A DNA stretch of 64,000 bases from Gaiella sp. (GTDB taxonomy: Bacteria > Actinomycetota > Thermoleophilia > Gaiellales > Gaiellaceae), in assembly GCA_027493885.1 (NCBI GenBank), contig JAOSJZ010000001.1, forward strand, positions 496,001-560,000. The letters run 5' to 3'. The notes beneath the pieces were generated by a model. The model searched no databases. It was not told where the DNA came from and worked only from the letters and a program-made list of their open reading frames with translations. Numbering within the stretch: position 1 is the stretch's first letter; each line of letters begins with the position of its first letter. This document shows positions 1-9,248 of the stretch, piece by piece. The position numbers and the translations under genes were made by a program.

Positions 1-44
1 CTCGAGCTCTATCTGCGCGCCTAGTCTTCTCGGGGGAGCCGCGC

Positions 45-1094
45 TCAGCCCTGAACGGCCTGCATCTCCCGCAGGAGCGACAGGCGCTGCAGCGAGTCGA
101 GCTCGATCTGCCGGACGCGCTCCCGCGTGAGCCCCAGGCTGCGGCCTATCTCCTCGAGGGTGCGTGGCTCCTCGCCGTCGATCCCGTAGCGCATCATCAC
201 GACCTCCCGCTCGCGCGGGGGCAGCGAGCGGAGCGCCTCGCGCAGGGCCTGCCGGCGGAGCTCGACGTCGACGGCGTCCTCGGGGAGGGGGCCGTCGCCG
301 GCGACGAAGTCGCCGAGCACGGCATCCTCGTCGTCGCCGACCGGCGCGTCGAGGCTGGTCGACGCCCGTGCCGCGGCGCGCACCTCGAGTACCTGTTGCG
401 CGCTGAGGGACGCCTCGTCGGCCACCTCCTCCACGGTCGGCTCGCGCCCCAGCTGCGTCCAGAGCGTCCGCTCTGCACGGCCGATCTTCTGCAGCCGCTC
501 GACGATGTGGACGGGCATGCGGATCGTGCGCGCCTTGTCGGCGAGGGCGCGCGCAACCGCCTGGCGGATCCACCACGTCGCGTACGTCGAGAACTTGAAT
601 CCACGCCGCCAGTCGAACTTCTCGACCGCCCTGATCAGACCCAGCGTGCCCTCCTGGATGAGGTCGAGGAACGGCAACCCCTGGTTGCGGTAGTTCTTCG
701 CGATCGAGACGACGAGCCGGAGATTGGCCTGGATCATCTCCGCCTTCGCGCGCTCGTCGCCGCGTTCGATCCGTTTCGCGAGCGCGACCTCCTGGGCTGC
801 GCTCAGGAGCGGGTGACGACTCGCTTCGCGGAGGAAGAGCTGCAGCGCGTCGGTCGTCGACTCGAGCGGTGCGGGCGGAGGAGGAGCCCGCTCCATGGGC
901 GGCGCGTCGACGATCTCGATCCCGCGCTTGTCGAGCTCGCGGACGAGCGCCTCCTGCTCGAGCACCGAGAGCTCGTGGGTCTCGGCAAGCTCGTGGACGA
1001 CGGGTGCACGGATCGACCCCGCCTGCTCCCAGGCGTCGAGCAGCGTCCGCAGCTCAGCCTGCGCGAGCAGGCTCTCGATGTCAACAGTTGTCAC
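45..1094 (-). CDS. RNA polymerase sigma-70 factor (RpoD/SigA family)
   Basis: Sigma subunit that directs core RNA polymerase to promoters; 349 aa from the GTG at 1094. Region 1.2 lies near residues 80-110, region 2 near 124-180 (with [13 protein letters not shown] and YATWWIRQA, the -10 recognition segment), region 3 in the middle, and the region 4.2 helix-turn-helix near 315-341 ([20 protein letters not shown]). The open frame runs upstream to 1406, but that extension is low-complexity and overlaps the divergent gene, so the internal GTG is preferred. It is a group 1 or group 2 factor. The short N-terminal region makes it uncertain whether it is the primary sigma factor. Confidence 0.93.
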   Translation of the reverse strand: MTTVDIESLLAQAELRTLLDAWEQAGSIRAPVVHELAETHELSVLEQEALVRELDKRGIEIVDAPPMERAPPPPAPLESTTDALQLFLREASRHPLLSAAQEVALAKRIERGDERAKAEMIQANLRLVVSIAKNYRNQGLPFLDLIQEGTLGLIRAVEKFDWRRGFKFSTYATWWIRQAVARALADKARTIRMPVHIVERLQKIGRAERTLWTQLGREPTVEEVADEASLSAQQVLEVRAAARASTSLDAPVGDDEDAVLGDFVAGDGPLPEDAVDVELRRQALREALRSLPPREREVVMMRYGIDGEEPRTLEEIGRSLGLTRERVRQIELDSLQRLSLLREMQAVQG

Positions 1095-1224
1095 GAAAAG
1101 ACGGGGGATCCGCCGTGCGTGCGCTCGTCCCCGAGGTTTCCACAGTTTTCCGGCGCCCGCAAGCCCAGTTTGTGCCTCTGGCGCCCGGAGCGGCCGTCCG
1201 TAGGGTGTTGGGAGGAAGGGGAGG

Positions 1225-1533
1225 ATGAGCGAGGGGAGCCACGTGGAACGAAGGCGCGCGCCCGCGCGCTGTGACGGGTGCGGTCGCAGCGCGGCGGAGG
1301 CCGGCATGACCGACCACGGCTGGACCGTGAGCCCGCCTTCGGCCGCGGTCCCCGGCACGTACTGCCTGAGTTGCGCGTCGGCGCTGCGGATGCTCGACTG
1401 GTTCATCCGGTGCGTCGACTGCGGCGCGATCGTCGAGAACGAGACCGAGGCGGAGCGGCAGCGCTGGCGTTACTTCGCGGACGAGCTCGGCCAGCTGCAG
1501 GCGCACTGCGGCATCTGCAGTGCCCAGCGCTGA
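1225..1533 (+). CDS. small zinc-ribbon protein of unknown function
   Basis: 102 aa, not assigned to a named family. Four cysteine pairs (CDGC near residue 17, CLSC near 48, CVDC near 63, CGIC near 96) suggest two zinc knuckles. A strong purine-rich ribosome site (GGAAGGGGAGG) lies directly before the ATG. It is divergent from the sigma factor gene, with 130 bp between starts. Function unknown; a regulatory or RNA-binding role would be a guess. Confidence 0.7.
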   Translation: MSEGSHVERRRAPARCDGCGRSAAEAGMTDHGWTVSPPSAAVPGTYCLSCASALRMLDWFIRCVDCGAIVENETEAERQRWRYFADELGQLQAHCGICSAQR

Positions 1534-1629
1534 ACCGTCTCCCGCTCGACGCACGATAATCGGGGTTATGTCAAGTCGATGCTCGGCACCCTGCTCCCGC
1601 GCGATACGTCGCTCGAGTCGAGCGCGGCT

Positions 1630-2564
1630 TCAGAAGGTCGCCGAGCGGAGACCCCCGGCGATCATCAGCACGATGATCGCGGCGATCACGAGCCGGTAGA
1701 CGACGAACAGCCCGTAGGTGTGTCGGCGGACGTACCCGAGCAGCCACTGGATCGCGAGCAGCCCGGTTCCCCAGGCCGAGAGCACGCCGACCGCGAACGG
1801 CCCTTGCCAGCCCGGGGGAAGGTCGCCGAGGACGACGTCCTGCAGCCCCTTGAGGACGACCGCACCGAGGACGGTCGGCACGAGCAGGAGGAACGAGAGA
1901 CGTGCGGCAGCGTCGCGATCGAGGCGGAACAGGCGCCCCACGCTGATCGTGATCCCCGAACGGGAGACGCCCGGAGCGAGCGCGAGGGCCTGGGCGACGC
2001 CGACGGCGAACCCCTCGCGTAGCGAGAGCTCGTGCGCCTCGCGCACCGCCGGGCGGCGATCGACGAGCCAGAGGACGACGGCGAACACCGCGAGCAGGAT
2101 CGCGATCTGCCATGGCTCGCCCAGATGGCCGGTGATCGCGTCCTCGAACGCGAGCCCGACGACCCCGGCGGGGATCGTCGCGACGACGACGATCCATGCC
2201 AGCCGCTCGTCCGGGGTCTCGAGGCTGCGGGTGCGGAGCGTGCGGAAGAACGCGCGCACCATCGCCGTCAGGTCCGGCAGGAAGTAGCCCCCACCGCGAG
2301 CATCGTGCCGAGGTGCAGCGCGACGTCGAACGTGTGGTTGAAGTCGTCGTGCTGCTCGAGGTACGTCCAGTCACCCACCCACGGCACGAGCACGAGATGC
2401 CCGGACGACGAGATCGGTAGCAGCTCGGTCGCGCCCTGCACCACCCCGAGCACGAGCGCCTGCCAGTCGGGGAGCCCGCCCGTGTCCCCCACTCCGGCGA
2501 CCGTAAGAAGGCCCGCGGCGCCGAGCAGCACGGCGGCGAGCGCATACGTCCCTCTGCCGCGCAT
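1630..2564 (-). CDS. uppP: undecaprenyl-diphosphatase UppP (frameshifted as sequenced)
   Basis: Membrane phosphatase that recycles undecaprenyl diphosphate to the monophosphate carrier for peptidoglycan synthesis. The N-terminal part holds the signature [14 protein letters not shown] and the C-terminal part holds APGVSRSG, the second catalytic motif. The two halves are in different frames. The break is at the five-base C run 2288-2292, where one added base restores the conserved run through GYF into the following helices. The restored protein would be about 311 aa, slightly longer than the usual 265-290 because of an N-terminal hydrophobic segment. A TACGAT box six bases before the ATG supports this start. 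As sequenced it is a broken gene; sequencing error is likely because the enzyme is normally needed. Confidence 0.9.
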
Positions 2565-2570
2565 CGCCGG

Positions 2571-2576
2571 ATCGTA
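2571..2576 (-). promoter_or_regulatory. -10 box of uppP (leaderless start)
   Basis: TACGAT followed by six bases and the uppP ATG. The spacing implies transcription starts at or next to the A of the start codon. No Shine-Dalgarno sequence is visible. Confidence 0.5.
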
Positions 2577-2839
2577 GTCACGCGGGCGGCGGCGCACGCC
2601 GTCAGGCCGCCGCCAACGGAAACGTCGCAATTTGCGGTTTTCGGTGCTCCGGGCCGCTTGACCTCGCGGCTGCGTCACCGTAGGTTTCGCCGTGCACCGA
2701 GCACGGAGCGCGACTAGGTCGAAGCCCGTCACGCAGGCACTACGCGCAAGCGGAAGGTCGATGTGGCGGGGGACGAAAGCGCCACCGGCTCGGTGAATTC
2801 TTGCGGTCTTGTACCGAAGGTGCCTGACCCCGGGTGCAG

Positions 2840-2845
2840 TAGGAT
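2840..2845 (+). promoter_or_regulatory. -10 box of the 2854 gene (leaderless start)
   Basis: TAGGAT eight bases before the ATG at 2854; there is no ribosome site between them. Confidence 0.45.
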
Positions 2846-2853
2846 CGCGGGCA

Positions 2854-3054
2854 ATGCACCTGCGCATGCCGAGCATCGACCGGGGCGTCCAGAGCTTCGT
2901 CTGGGCGGTCGTGTTCTTCCTCGTCCTCTACTTCGGGATGGTCGCGATCGCCGTCGCCAAGAGCACGGCGCTCGTCCTCTCGCTCGTCGCCGCGTTCGCG
3001 ATCTTTCTGCTCGTGCGGACGCGCGGCGGCGACGACCCGCGCGACCGGGTCTGA
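2854..3054 (+). CDS. small membrane protein, unknown
   Basis: 66 aa. Two hydrophobic segments (about residues 14-32 and 36-54) form a helical hairpin, followed by a charged tail. An earlier in-frame ATG at 2809 exists, but the ATG at 2854 sits at leaderless spacing after TAGGAT. No family is recognised. Confidence 0.6.
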   Translation: MHLRMPSIDRGVQSFVWAVVFFLVLYFGMVAIAVAKSTALVLSLVAAFAIFLLVRTRGGDDPRDRV

Positions 3055-3069
3055 CGCGTTTCCCGGGGC

Positions 3070-3327
3070 CTAGCGCCGTTCGGCGGCGCTCAGGCTCCGC
3101 AAGAGCCTCCGCGTGAGCTCCGGCCCGAGCGTCTCTTCGAGGCGGAGCTTCGCGGGTGGGCGCCGGCGACTGGGCCGGCCCAGCGCGAGGCAGTCGCGCA
3201 GGAGGTGGAGGTCGCGGGCATTCGCGTCCGTGGGGGTGAGCTCGACGGCTGATTCCATGTTCTCGGAGATCGGCCGTGCAGCCGCCGCGGGCTGATCCCT
3301 CCCGGGAGTGAACGACTGCTCACCCAT
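3070..3327 (-). CDS. hypothetical protein, 85 aa
   Basis: Unknown. Basic, arginine-rich C-terminal half with a predicted helix; no signal peptide or membrane segment. Its ATG overlaps the stop of the upstream 203-aa gene by one base (TGATG), so the two are probably translationally coupled and may act together. Confidence 0.55.
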   Translation of the reverse strand: MGEQSFTPGRDQPAAAARPISENMESAVELTPTDANARDLHLLRDCLALGRPSRRRPPAKLRLEETLGPELTRRLLRSLSAAERR

Positions 3328-3938
3328 CAGAGACGCAGCCTCTTCTCGTCGAACGACGACGACTGGAGCTCTGCCCGAAATGCCTCGCGCGTCCGCAGCG
3401 CATCACCCTCGAACACGTGCGCGACGACGCCGATGCGGGCATCGGTGTGGAACGGCACGTCGAGATGCGGTCGGGTCACGAGGTTGACGGAGGTCGACCC
3501 GCACGCAGGGCAGCGAACGGCGACCGCGACGGCGTGCGACGCCGGCGCGAGCAGGCGGAACGCCGACGGAGTGACGGGCCGCAGCGCGTTCTCGAGGTAG
3601 CAGAAGAAGCACCAAGGCCATTCGCCCCGCCCGATGTGCGCCGATGCGAGACCGGCGAGCTCCGAGGCGAGGCCGTCGCGCCGCGACGTCATCAGGTTCA
3701 GGTAGGTCGCGTCGTCATCGAGCCCGAGCGGCGACCAGTCGAGCGCGTCGTGACCGACGAGCGCGACGTGGTCCTCCCCGCAGTCGCAGCGGAAGACGAC
3801 GCGGTACACGGCGGGGTGCGCTGACCCGGCGAGCCGCTCGATCTCCCGGAACGACGACAGCAGCACCCGGCTCGAGCCGGCCGACGGGCACGGGAGCCGG
3901 TACGTGCCGGTGAGCGCGTCCACGCCGCTCATGGACAA
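3327..3938 (-). CDS. hypothetical protein with Cys pairs, 203 aa
   Basis: Unknown soluble protein. Visible features are an early CDCGEDH segment (about residue 51), a central CFFC (about 111) and CPACGST (about 143). Cys-His clusters of this kind suggest a structural zinc site. It is the first gene of a two-gene unit with the 85-aa gene and lies downstream of apt on the same strand, separated by about 40 bp. No function can be inferred. Confidence 0.6.
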   Translation of the reverse strand: MSMSGVDALTGTYRLPCPSAGSSRVLLSSFREIERLAGSAHPAVYRVVFRCDCGEDHVALVGHDALDWSPLGLDDDATYLNLMTSRRDGLASELAGLASAHIGRGEWPWCFFCYLENALRPVTPSAFRLLAPASHAVAVAVRCPACGSTSVNLVTRPHLDVPFHTDARIGVVAHVFEGDALRTREAFRAELQSSSFDEKRLRL

Positions 3939-3978
3939 GGTGTAGTCGGCGGCTCGGACGGCGTCGAGGCCTGCCAGG

Positions 3979-4500
3979 CTAGTACGCGATCAGCGCGTGG
4001 ACGTCCGTCCCGTCGAGCCGATTGCGGCCCGCGAGAAACGTCAGCTCGACGACGAAGAGCGCACCGACCACGATGCCCCCCAGGCGCTCGACGAGCTCGA
4101 CCTTCGCATGGGCCGTGCCACCGGTGGCGAGCACGTCGTCGAGGACGATCACCCTGGCGCCCGCGCGCAGCGCGTCGGCATGGATCTCGAGCGAGTCGCT
4201 GCCGTACTCGAGCTCGTAGGTCGCGCGCACTTTCTCCCACGGCAGCTTTCCGGGCTTGCGCGCCGGGACGAAGCCGCACTCGAGCTCGTACGCCAGCGCG
4301 CCCCCGAAGATGAACCCTCGCGCCTCCGCCCCCAGGATGACGTCCGGCCGGCGCGGTCGTGCCCAGGCCGCGAGATGGTCGATGGTCGCGTGAAACGCCT
4401 CGGCGTCGCCGATCAGCGGCATCAGGTCCCTGAAGACGATCCCCTCGGTCGGAAAGTCCGGGACGTCCCTGACGAGGGCCCTGAGCTCGTCGGTCGTCAT
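3979..4500 (-). CDS. apt: adenine phosphoribosyltransferase
   Basis: Salvages adenine with PRPP to give AMP. 173 aa, full length. The PRPP loop VIVLDDVLATGGTA lies near residues 116-129, the N-terminal DFPTEGIVFRD motif near 15-25, and the catalytic-loop segment ARGFIFG near 59-65. Its ATG overlaps the ftsR-like stop by four bases (ATGA), making it the last gene of the rsiG-FHA-ftsR-apt operon. Confidence 0.96.
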   Translation of the reverse strand: MTTDELRALVRDVPDFPTEGIVFRDLMPLIGDAEAFHATIDHLAAWARPRRPDVILGAEARGFIFGGALAYELECGFVPARKPGKLPWEKVRATYELEYGSDSLEIHADALRAGARVIVLDDVLATGGTAHAKVELVERLGGIVVGALFVVELTFLAGRNRLDGTDVHALIAY

Positions 4501-5186
4501 CGCTCGGCCGCCTCGCGAAGGTCTCGGACGAGAAGGTGCTGCGCGAGCTCGGTGGCGACGCCTGCGAGCGCCTCGAGGTCGTCGAGCGCGGCACGGCGGC
4601 GGTCGAGGTCGCGCGAGCGCAGCCCCGTCGCGACCAGCTGCTCGAGCAGGGCTGACTGGCGCCCGGCGGCCGTGCGAAATGCCCGCAGGTGACGCGCGTC
4701 GAGACCGTGGCGCGCCAGCCGGCCGCAGTGGGACGCGATGTCGACGTCGCTCTCGCGGTACATCCGCTCCCCCGCCTCGATCCGCGACGTCACGAGGTCG
4801 TACTCCTCGAGCCGTCGAGCGAAGTCCGGCGTGATGCCGGCACGGTCGCAGAGCTCCGGGAGGTCGATCTCGCCGCCGGGATCGCGGAGCGCCGGCGCGC
4901 GCCTCTTCGCCGTCGGCGTGCCGTGGGCGTCGAGCTCGTCCCGGATCACGCGCAGTGGAAGGAACTCGTCCCGCTGCAGCCGCAGGATCGTCTCGAGCCG
5001 TTCGATGTCGCCCTCCGAGAAGAGGCGGTACCCCCCGCGGGTCCGGCGCGGCCGCAGGAGCCCCTGATCCTCGAGGTAGCGGATCTTGGAGATCGAGATG
5101 TCCGCGAACTCTCCCCGCAGCCGCTCGCAGACCGCGCCGATCGTGTGCAGCCGCCCTCCGGCCGCCGGTTCCGTCGCCGTGCTCAT
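4497..5186 (-). CDS. ftsR: MerR-family regulator, FtsR-like
   Basis: Transcription regulator, 229 aa. The N-terminal winged helix (about residues 12-80) has the MerR pattern ISISKIRYLEDQGLLRPRR and GYRLFSEGDIERLETI. A second domain follows without metal-binding cysteines. The internal ATG at 5186 is chosen because it forms an ATGA overlap with the upstream FHA gene; the open frame extends further upstream only as a shadow. In Corynebacterium and Mycobacterium a MerR protein (FtsR) that activates ftsZ sits beside the FHA protein OdhI/GarA, which is exactly the pairing here. Assignment as FtsR rests on that context. Confidence 0.82.
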   Translation of the reverse strand: MSTATEPAAGGRLHTIGAVCERLRGEFADISISKIRYLEDQGLLRPRRTRGGYRLFSEGDIERLETILRLQRDEFLPLRVIRDELDAHGTPTAKRRAPALRDPGGEIDLPELCDRAGITPDFARRLEEYDLVTSRIEAGERMYRESDVDIASHCGRLARHGLDARHLRAFRTAAGRQSALLEQLVATGLRSRDLDRRRAALDDLEALAGVATELAQHLLVRDLREAAER

Positions 5187-5635
5187 GAGCGGAGGAACGT
5201 CATCCGGTACTTCCCGATCTGAACCTCGTCGTCGTCGGCGAGCTCGGCGCTCTCGATGCGGTGTCGGTTGACGAACGTGCCGTTCAGGCTGCCGAGGTCC
5301 CGGATCACGTACGCGTCGTCCTCGCGCACGATCTCGGCGTGCCTGCGCGAGACAGTGACGTCGTCGAGGAAGACGTCGCAGTCGGGCGAGCGGCCGATCA
5401 GCGTGCGCGAACCGGCCGTCTCGAAGCTCTCGCCGGCGCGGCCGCCACCCGCCCGGACGACGAGCGCCGGCCCCCGCAGCTCCGCGGCCGTCCGCCCTTC
5501 GCCGAGCTCCGCCGGCGTCAGGCTGAGCGTCGTCTCGCCGTGCTCGTCCCGCCGGAGGTAGGCGCCGCAGCGCGCGCAGTAGTTGGCCGCCTCCGGGTTC
5601 TGGAAACCGCACTCCGGGCAGTAGACATGGCTCAC
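5183..5635 (-). CDS. GarA/OdhI-like FHA-domain protein with N-terminal zinc ribbon
   Basis: 150 aa. An N-terminal zinc ribbon (CPEC at 6-9, CARC at 20-23) is followed by an ETT phospho-acceptor motif at 34-36 and a C-terminal FHA domain (about 70-145) with SRRHAEI and GSLNGTFVN, the phosphothreonine pocket. GarA and OdhI are phosphorylated on an N-terminal ETT motif by PknG or PknB and then fold on themselves, releasing inhibition of 2-oxoglutarate dehydrogenase and glutamate dehydrogenase. The same architecture is visible here. It overlaps both neighbours by four bases. Confidence 0.87.
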   Translation of the reverse strand: MSHVYCPECGFQNPEAANYCARCGAYLRRDEHGETTLSLTPAELGEGRTAAELRGPALVVRAGGGRAGESFETAGSRTLIGRSPDCDVFLDDVTVSRRHAEIVREDDAYVIRDLGSLNGTFVNRHRIESAELADDDEVQIGKYRMTFLRS

Positions 5636-6105
5636 CGGGAGCCGCCGAGGATCGGGCCGAGCTCGTCCGGGCCCACGTGGCGCCCGCGGCGCCGCCGCTC
5701 CCGCTCGGCGCGCATGATGTCGATCCGCCCGTGCAGGACGCGTCGGTGGAGGGAGATGTCGTCCTCCTCGTGCTCGAGCTCGAGCACGAGCGTCCGCAGG
5801 GCGTCGTCCGAGAGCGCCGGCAGGTCCGGCGGCGGAGCGTCCTCGTGCTCGTGCGGCAGGTCGCCCGTGCCCTCGAAGATCTGGCGTTCGAGCGCGGCGG
5901 GCGCCGGCAGGGCGAGCGTCCCGGCCTCCACCTGGCCGCGGATCCGGGCCACGCGCTCGGCGCGGAGCTCGTCGATCCGCTCGTGCAGGCGCCGCCGCCG
6001 CCGCGAGATCGTGTCCTCCTCGTCCTCGGTCGCGCGGAGGAGAAGCTCGAGCTCGTCGTCGGTCAGGCTGGCGAAGTCGGGAAGCGGGTCCACTGTTCGG
6101 GGCAC
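5632..6105 (-). CDS. rsiG: RsiG-like c-di-GMP-binding anti-sigma factor (AmfC family)
   Basis: 157 aa, mostly two charged helical hairpins joined by a Pro-rich linker (about residues 66-97). Each hairpin has one copy of the RsiG c-di-GMP signature E-x3-S-x2-R-x3-Q-x3-D: E30, S34, R37, H41, D45 and E114, S118, R121, H125, D129. Histidine replaces glutamine in both. In Streptomyces RsiG binds c-di-GMP and holds the sporulation sigma factor WhiG. No WhiG-like gene is in the window, so the partner is unknown. GTG at 6105 follows GTAGAAAG; an in-frame GTG 15 bases later (V5) is an alternative start. First gene of the operon ending in apt. Confidence 0.82.
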   Translation of the reverse strand: MPRTVDPLPDFASLTDDELELLLRATEDEEDTISRRRRRLHERIDELRAERVARIRGQVEAGTLALPAPAALERQIFEGTGDLPHEHEDAPPPDLPALSDDALRTLVLELEHEEDDISLHRRVLHGRIDIMRAERERRRRGRHVGPDELGPILGGSR

Positions 6106-6157
6106 CTTTCTACGGAGAGCAACCGATTGAAGCAGGTCGAGCGGCGAGGGGTCAACC

Positions 6158-8674
6158 TCAGCTTGAGGCTTGCTCCAGGGTTCGCGGCTCGGCCGCGTCT
6201 CCCTGCACGACGCCGTCGATGAACGTCGCGAGCTCCGTCGCGAGCTCGTCCGTCAGCTCGCCGGTCTCGCCTTCCGCGTAGAGGTGGACGACAGGCTCGT
6301 CGGGGTCGGGGAGCACCTGCACCCAGCCGCGCTCGTCGTATGCCTTGACCCCGTCCGACAGGTCGAGCCGTCGACCCGCGAGGTGCTCGTTGACGAGTCG
6401 CATGACGAGACCCTTGCGCGCCCAGGGGCACGCGAGCGCCTGGTGGGCGAGCGTCGGGCGCGGCAGCTCGGCGACGAGCTCGGAGAGGGGACGCTCCTGA
6501 CCCGCGAGCAGCTCGAGGATCTTGCACAGGCTCGTCACCGCGTCGTAGCCGGGCACGACGTCGGGAAAGACGAAGCCGCCGGTGGGGGCGGCCGCAAGCA
6601 GGACGCCTTCCCCCGTCGCCGCCTGGGTGAGGTCGCTGAGGGAGTGCTGGGTGCGCACGACGGTCAGCTCGGTGCCTTCGACAAGCCCGCCGACGTGATC
6701 GGTCGCCGTGATTGGCACGGCGATGCGGCCGGCTCTGCCCGAGAGCGCGAGCAGCCGCACGACGAGCAGCAGCCCGAGCTCCGCGGGAATCGGGTCGCCC
6801 TGCTCGTCCACGAGCAGCAGCCGTTCCGCCGCACGGTCGAGCACGACGCCGAGATCCGCGTGAACGCCGGTGACGATGCGTCGCGCGTCGATCGACTGCA
6901 GCTCCTCCGCGCCGTCGTCGACGTAGAAGCCACGCGCGCCGATCGCCTCCACGCCGAGCGGCCCGAGCACGAGCGGGAGCGTGAACGCCGCGGGTGAGTA
7001 GCCGTAGTCGATCGCCACCCGGAACCGGCGGCGGCGGACGGCTTCCACGTCGAGCGAGTCGAGGATGTCCTGCGCGTAGCTCTCGCGGACGCGAGCGGGA
7101 TAGGTCGTCTCCCCCACCTCGGCAAACGTCGCGCGGCGCAACTCTTGGCGGCTGAAGTGCTTCTCGACCTCCTTCTGGAGCGTCGGCGTCATCTGGCTGC
7201 CCGGCCACTCGAACACCCGGATCTGGATCATCTCCGGGTCGGCGCTCGAGCGGCCGACATGGACTCCCGCCTGGAGGCCCTGCGTCTTGAGGACGTGCCG
7301 CGTGACGGCCGCGGGCGAGATGCGCAGGTCGGCGACGTGGACGCCCGTCGATGCGAGACCGGCGATGATCGCCCGCTGGATCATCCGGCATGCGTCCGCC
7401 GAGGCGCGGCTCGCGACGACGCGGTCGCCGCGGCGCAGCGCCGTCCCGAGCGCAGCCGCCAGCCTGACGGCCGTCTCGGGGGTGAGGTCGACGTTGACGA
7501 GCCCCGTCGCGCCGTCCCTTCCGAACGGCGTGTTCGACGCCCGTGTCTCCCAGACCACGCTCTCGTGGATCTGCGCGCCCGTCTCGATCTCCTTGAACGG
7601 GTAGACGCGGACGCCCGGGAAGAGGCTCGCCTCGGGCCCGATCGTCACCTGGTCGCCGATCGCGACCCCCTCGTGCACGCGGACGTGGTCGCGCAGGTCG
7701 CAGCTCCGGCCGAGGATCGCGCCCTCGACGACGCAGCTCCGGCCGATGTACGTGCCGGCGTCGACCACGCTTCGGCCGACCCGGGATCCCTCGCGTACCG
7801 TCACGCCGCGCGACAACACCGTGTACGCGCCGATGGATGCGCCGTCGGCGATCCTGCAGTTCGCGCCGATGTATGCGGGGCCGGTCACGCCCTCGATCTC
7901 CTCGATGTCGACCTCTTCGTTCACCCAGACGTTGCCGCGCAGCTGCAGGCCGGGGATGTCGAGCCGTACCCTGCCGTCGAGCGCGTCGAAGTTCGCCTGC
8001 CGGAACTGCTCGAGATTGCCGATGTCCTGCCAGTAGCCGTCGAGCACGTGCCCGTAGATCGGCCTGCCCATCTCGAGCAGCAGCGGGAACAGCTCCTTCG
8101 AGAAGTCGTACGGGCGATCCTCGGGGACGTGTCGCAGGACCTCCGGCTGGAGGACGTAGATCCCGGTATTGATCGTGTCCGAGAACACCTGGCCCCAGGA
8201 GGGCTTCTCGAGGAACCGCTCGACGCGCCCTTCCTCGTCCGTGACCACGATCCCGAACTCGAGCGGGTTGTCGACCGACACGAGGCCGATCGTCACCGCG
8301 GCGCCCTTCGCACGGTGCGCCTCGACGAGCGCGGTCAGGTCGACGTCGCAGAGCGCATCGCCCGAGATGACGAGGAACGTGTCGTCGAGGCGCGCCTGCG
8401 CGAGCTTCACCGAGCCGGCGGTGCCGAGCGGCTGCTCCTCGACGGAGTAGTCGAGGTCGATCTCGAGCGACTCGCCGCCTCCGAAGTACGTCCGGATCGC
8501 CTGCGGCATGAACGCGAGCGTGACCACGACCTCGTCCATGCCGTGGCCGCGCAGGAGGTCCAGGATGTGCTCCATGCACGGCTTGCCGCAGATCGGCACC
8601 ATCGGCTTCGGCTGGTTGGACGTCAACGGCCGCAGCCGCGTCCCCTCGCCACCCGCCATGACGACCGCCTTCAT
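6158..8674 (-). CDS. mannose-1-phosphate guanylyltransferase fused to a degenerate phosphomannomutase domain
   Basis: 838 aa. Residues 1-230 are a nucleotidyltransferase ([11 protein letters not shown] near the N-terminus) that would make an NDP-sugar, probably GDP-mannose. Residues about 250-370 are hexapeptide repeats of a left-handed beta helix. Residues about 385-830 have the fold of phosphomannomutase or phosphoglucomutase. In that part the metal loop, usually DGDGDR, reads DRAAER near residue 612, and the TASHNP serine loop reads GRSSADP near 478. Mutase activity is therefore doubtful. The ATG at 8674 overlaps the phosphatidyltransferase stop by four bases. Related long fusions occur in other actinobacteria. 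Confidence 0.87.
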   Translation of the reverse strand: MKAVVMAGGEGTRLRPLTSNQPKPMVPICGKPCMEHILDLLRGHGMDEVVVTLAFMPQAIRTYFGGGESLEIDLDYSVEEQPLGTAGSVKLAQARLDDTFLVISGDALCDVDLTALVEAHRAKGAAVTIGLVSVDNPLEFGIVVTDEEGRVERFLEKPSWGQVFSDTINTGIYVLQPEVLRHVPEDRPYDFSKELFPLLLEMGRPIYGHVLDGYWQDIGNLEQFRQANFDALDGRVRLDIPGLQLRGNVWVNEEVDIEEIEGVTGPAYIGANCRIADGASIGAYTVLSRGVTVREGSRVGRSVVDAGTYIGRSCVVEGAILGRSCDLRDHVRVHEGVAIGDQVTIGPEASLFPGVRVYPFKEIETGAQIHESVVWETRASNTPFGRDGATGLVNVDLTPETAVRLAAALGTALRRGDRVVASRASADACRMIQRAIIAGLASTGVHVADLRISPAAVTRHVLKTQGLQAGVHVGRSSADPEMIQIRVFEWPGSQMTPTLQKEVEKHFSRQELRRATFAEVGETTYPARVRESYAQDILDSLDVEAVRRRRFRVAIDYGYSPAAFTLPLVLGPLGVEAIGARGFYVDDGAEELQSIDARRIVTGVHADLGVVLDRAAERLLLVDEQGDPIPAELGLLLVVRLLALSGRAGRIAVPITATDHVGGLVEGTELTVVRTQHSLSDLTQAATGEGVLLAAAPTGGFVFPDVVPGYDAVTSLCKILELLAGQERPLSELVAELPRPTLAHQALACPWARKGLVMRLVNEHLAGRRLDLSDGVKAYDERGWVQVLPDPDEPVVHLYAEGETGELTDELATELATFIDGVVQGDAAEPRTLEQASS

Positions 8675-9222
8675 CGGCGAACCTCGCGCATCGCCCTCGC
8701 AACGTACTGCGCGGCGGCGACCACGGCCAGCGCCAGGCTCACCCAGAAGAGGGCGAGCGGCCACCAGGTGTCCCGTTCGGTCACGAGCACGAGCGCGAGC
8801 GACGCGTACAGGCCCCACGTCGCGATCTTTCCGAGCTGCGACACTTCGAACTCGTACCCGCGCGGGACGACGAGCTTGTAGCCGCCGAGGAGCAGGACGT
8901 CACGAAGCAGGATCAGCAGCGCCACCCAGGGCAGCCGGTCGTACACGACGAGCAGCACGACGCAAACGTCGATCATCAGCCGGTCGGCGAGCGGGTCGGC
9001 CACCTTCCCGAATCCCGACTCGACGTGCCAGCGGCGGGCGAGCCAGCCGTCGAGCTGGTCGGTGATCGCGGCGAGCGCGAACACGACCCCGGCCGCCCAG
9101 CTCGGCCCGTCCTGATCCCGGGCGAGGAGGGCTACGAACAGCGGGATCGCCGCAAACCGCAGCACCGTCAGCATGTTCGGCAACTGACGGAGCGGCGTGG
9201 AGACCGACCTCGATGCCTGCAT
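8671..9222 (-). CDS. CDP-alcohol phosphatidyltransferase (PgsA-like)
   Basis: Integral membrane enzyme that transfers a phosphatidyl group from CDP-diacylglycerol to an alcohol such as glycerol 3-phosphate or inositol phosphate. 183 aa with about five membrane helices. The family signature is intact: D-x2-D-G-x2-A-R-x8-G-x3-D-x3-D, read as [10 protein letters not shown] then G-KVA-D-PLA-D near residues 56-81. The acceptor cannot be told from sequence. Its start is 26 bp from the divergent HutF-like gene, with a TAACCT box eight bases before the ATG. Confidence 0.9.
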   Translation of the reverse strand: MQASRSVSTPLRQLPNMLTVLRFAAIPLFVALLARDQDGPSWAAGVVFALAAITDQLDGWLARRWHVESGFGKVADPLADRLMIDVCVVLLVVYDRLPWVALLILLRDVLLLGGYKLVVPRGYEFEVSQLGKIATWGLYASLALVLVTERDTWWPLALFWVSLALAVVAAAQYVARAMREVRR

Positions 9223-9230
9223 CCCCCCGT

Positions 9231-9240
9231 AGGTTAGTGT
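9231..9240. promoter_or_regulatory. overlapping divergent -10 boxes, pgsA-like / hutF-like
   Basis: AGGTTA (9231-9236) read on the minus strand is TAACCT, eight bases before the ATG at 9222. TAGTGT (9235-9240) is eight bases before the GTG at 9249. The boxes share two bases and both spacings fit leaderless mRNAs. Confidence 0.5.
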
Positions 9241-9248
9241 CGTCGCCC

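Larger units (their letters stand above)
2565..2853. other. intergenic region between divergent uppP and a small membrane gene
   Basis: 289 bp with no convincing coding sequence. It holds the uppP -10 box at its left end and a TAGGAT box at its right end. A short GGTGCCTGACCCCGGG segment at 2818-2834 resembles arms of the hairpin at 17053-17083. Nothing else is recognised. Confidence 0.5.

Noticed and set aside
1094..1406. N-terminal extension of the sigma factor
   Set aside because: The extension is low-complexity and overlaps the divergent zinc-ribbon gene; a GTG at 1094 starts a normal-looking protein.
6063..8702. 879-codon minus-strand frame over the ManC-ManB region
   Set aside because: Arg/Gly-rich shadow of the true frame at 6158-8674; no domain can be seen.
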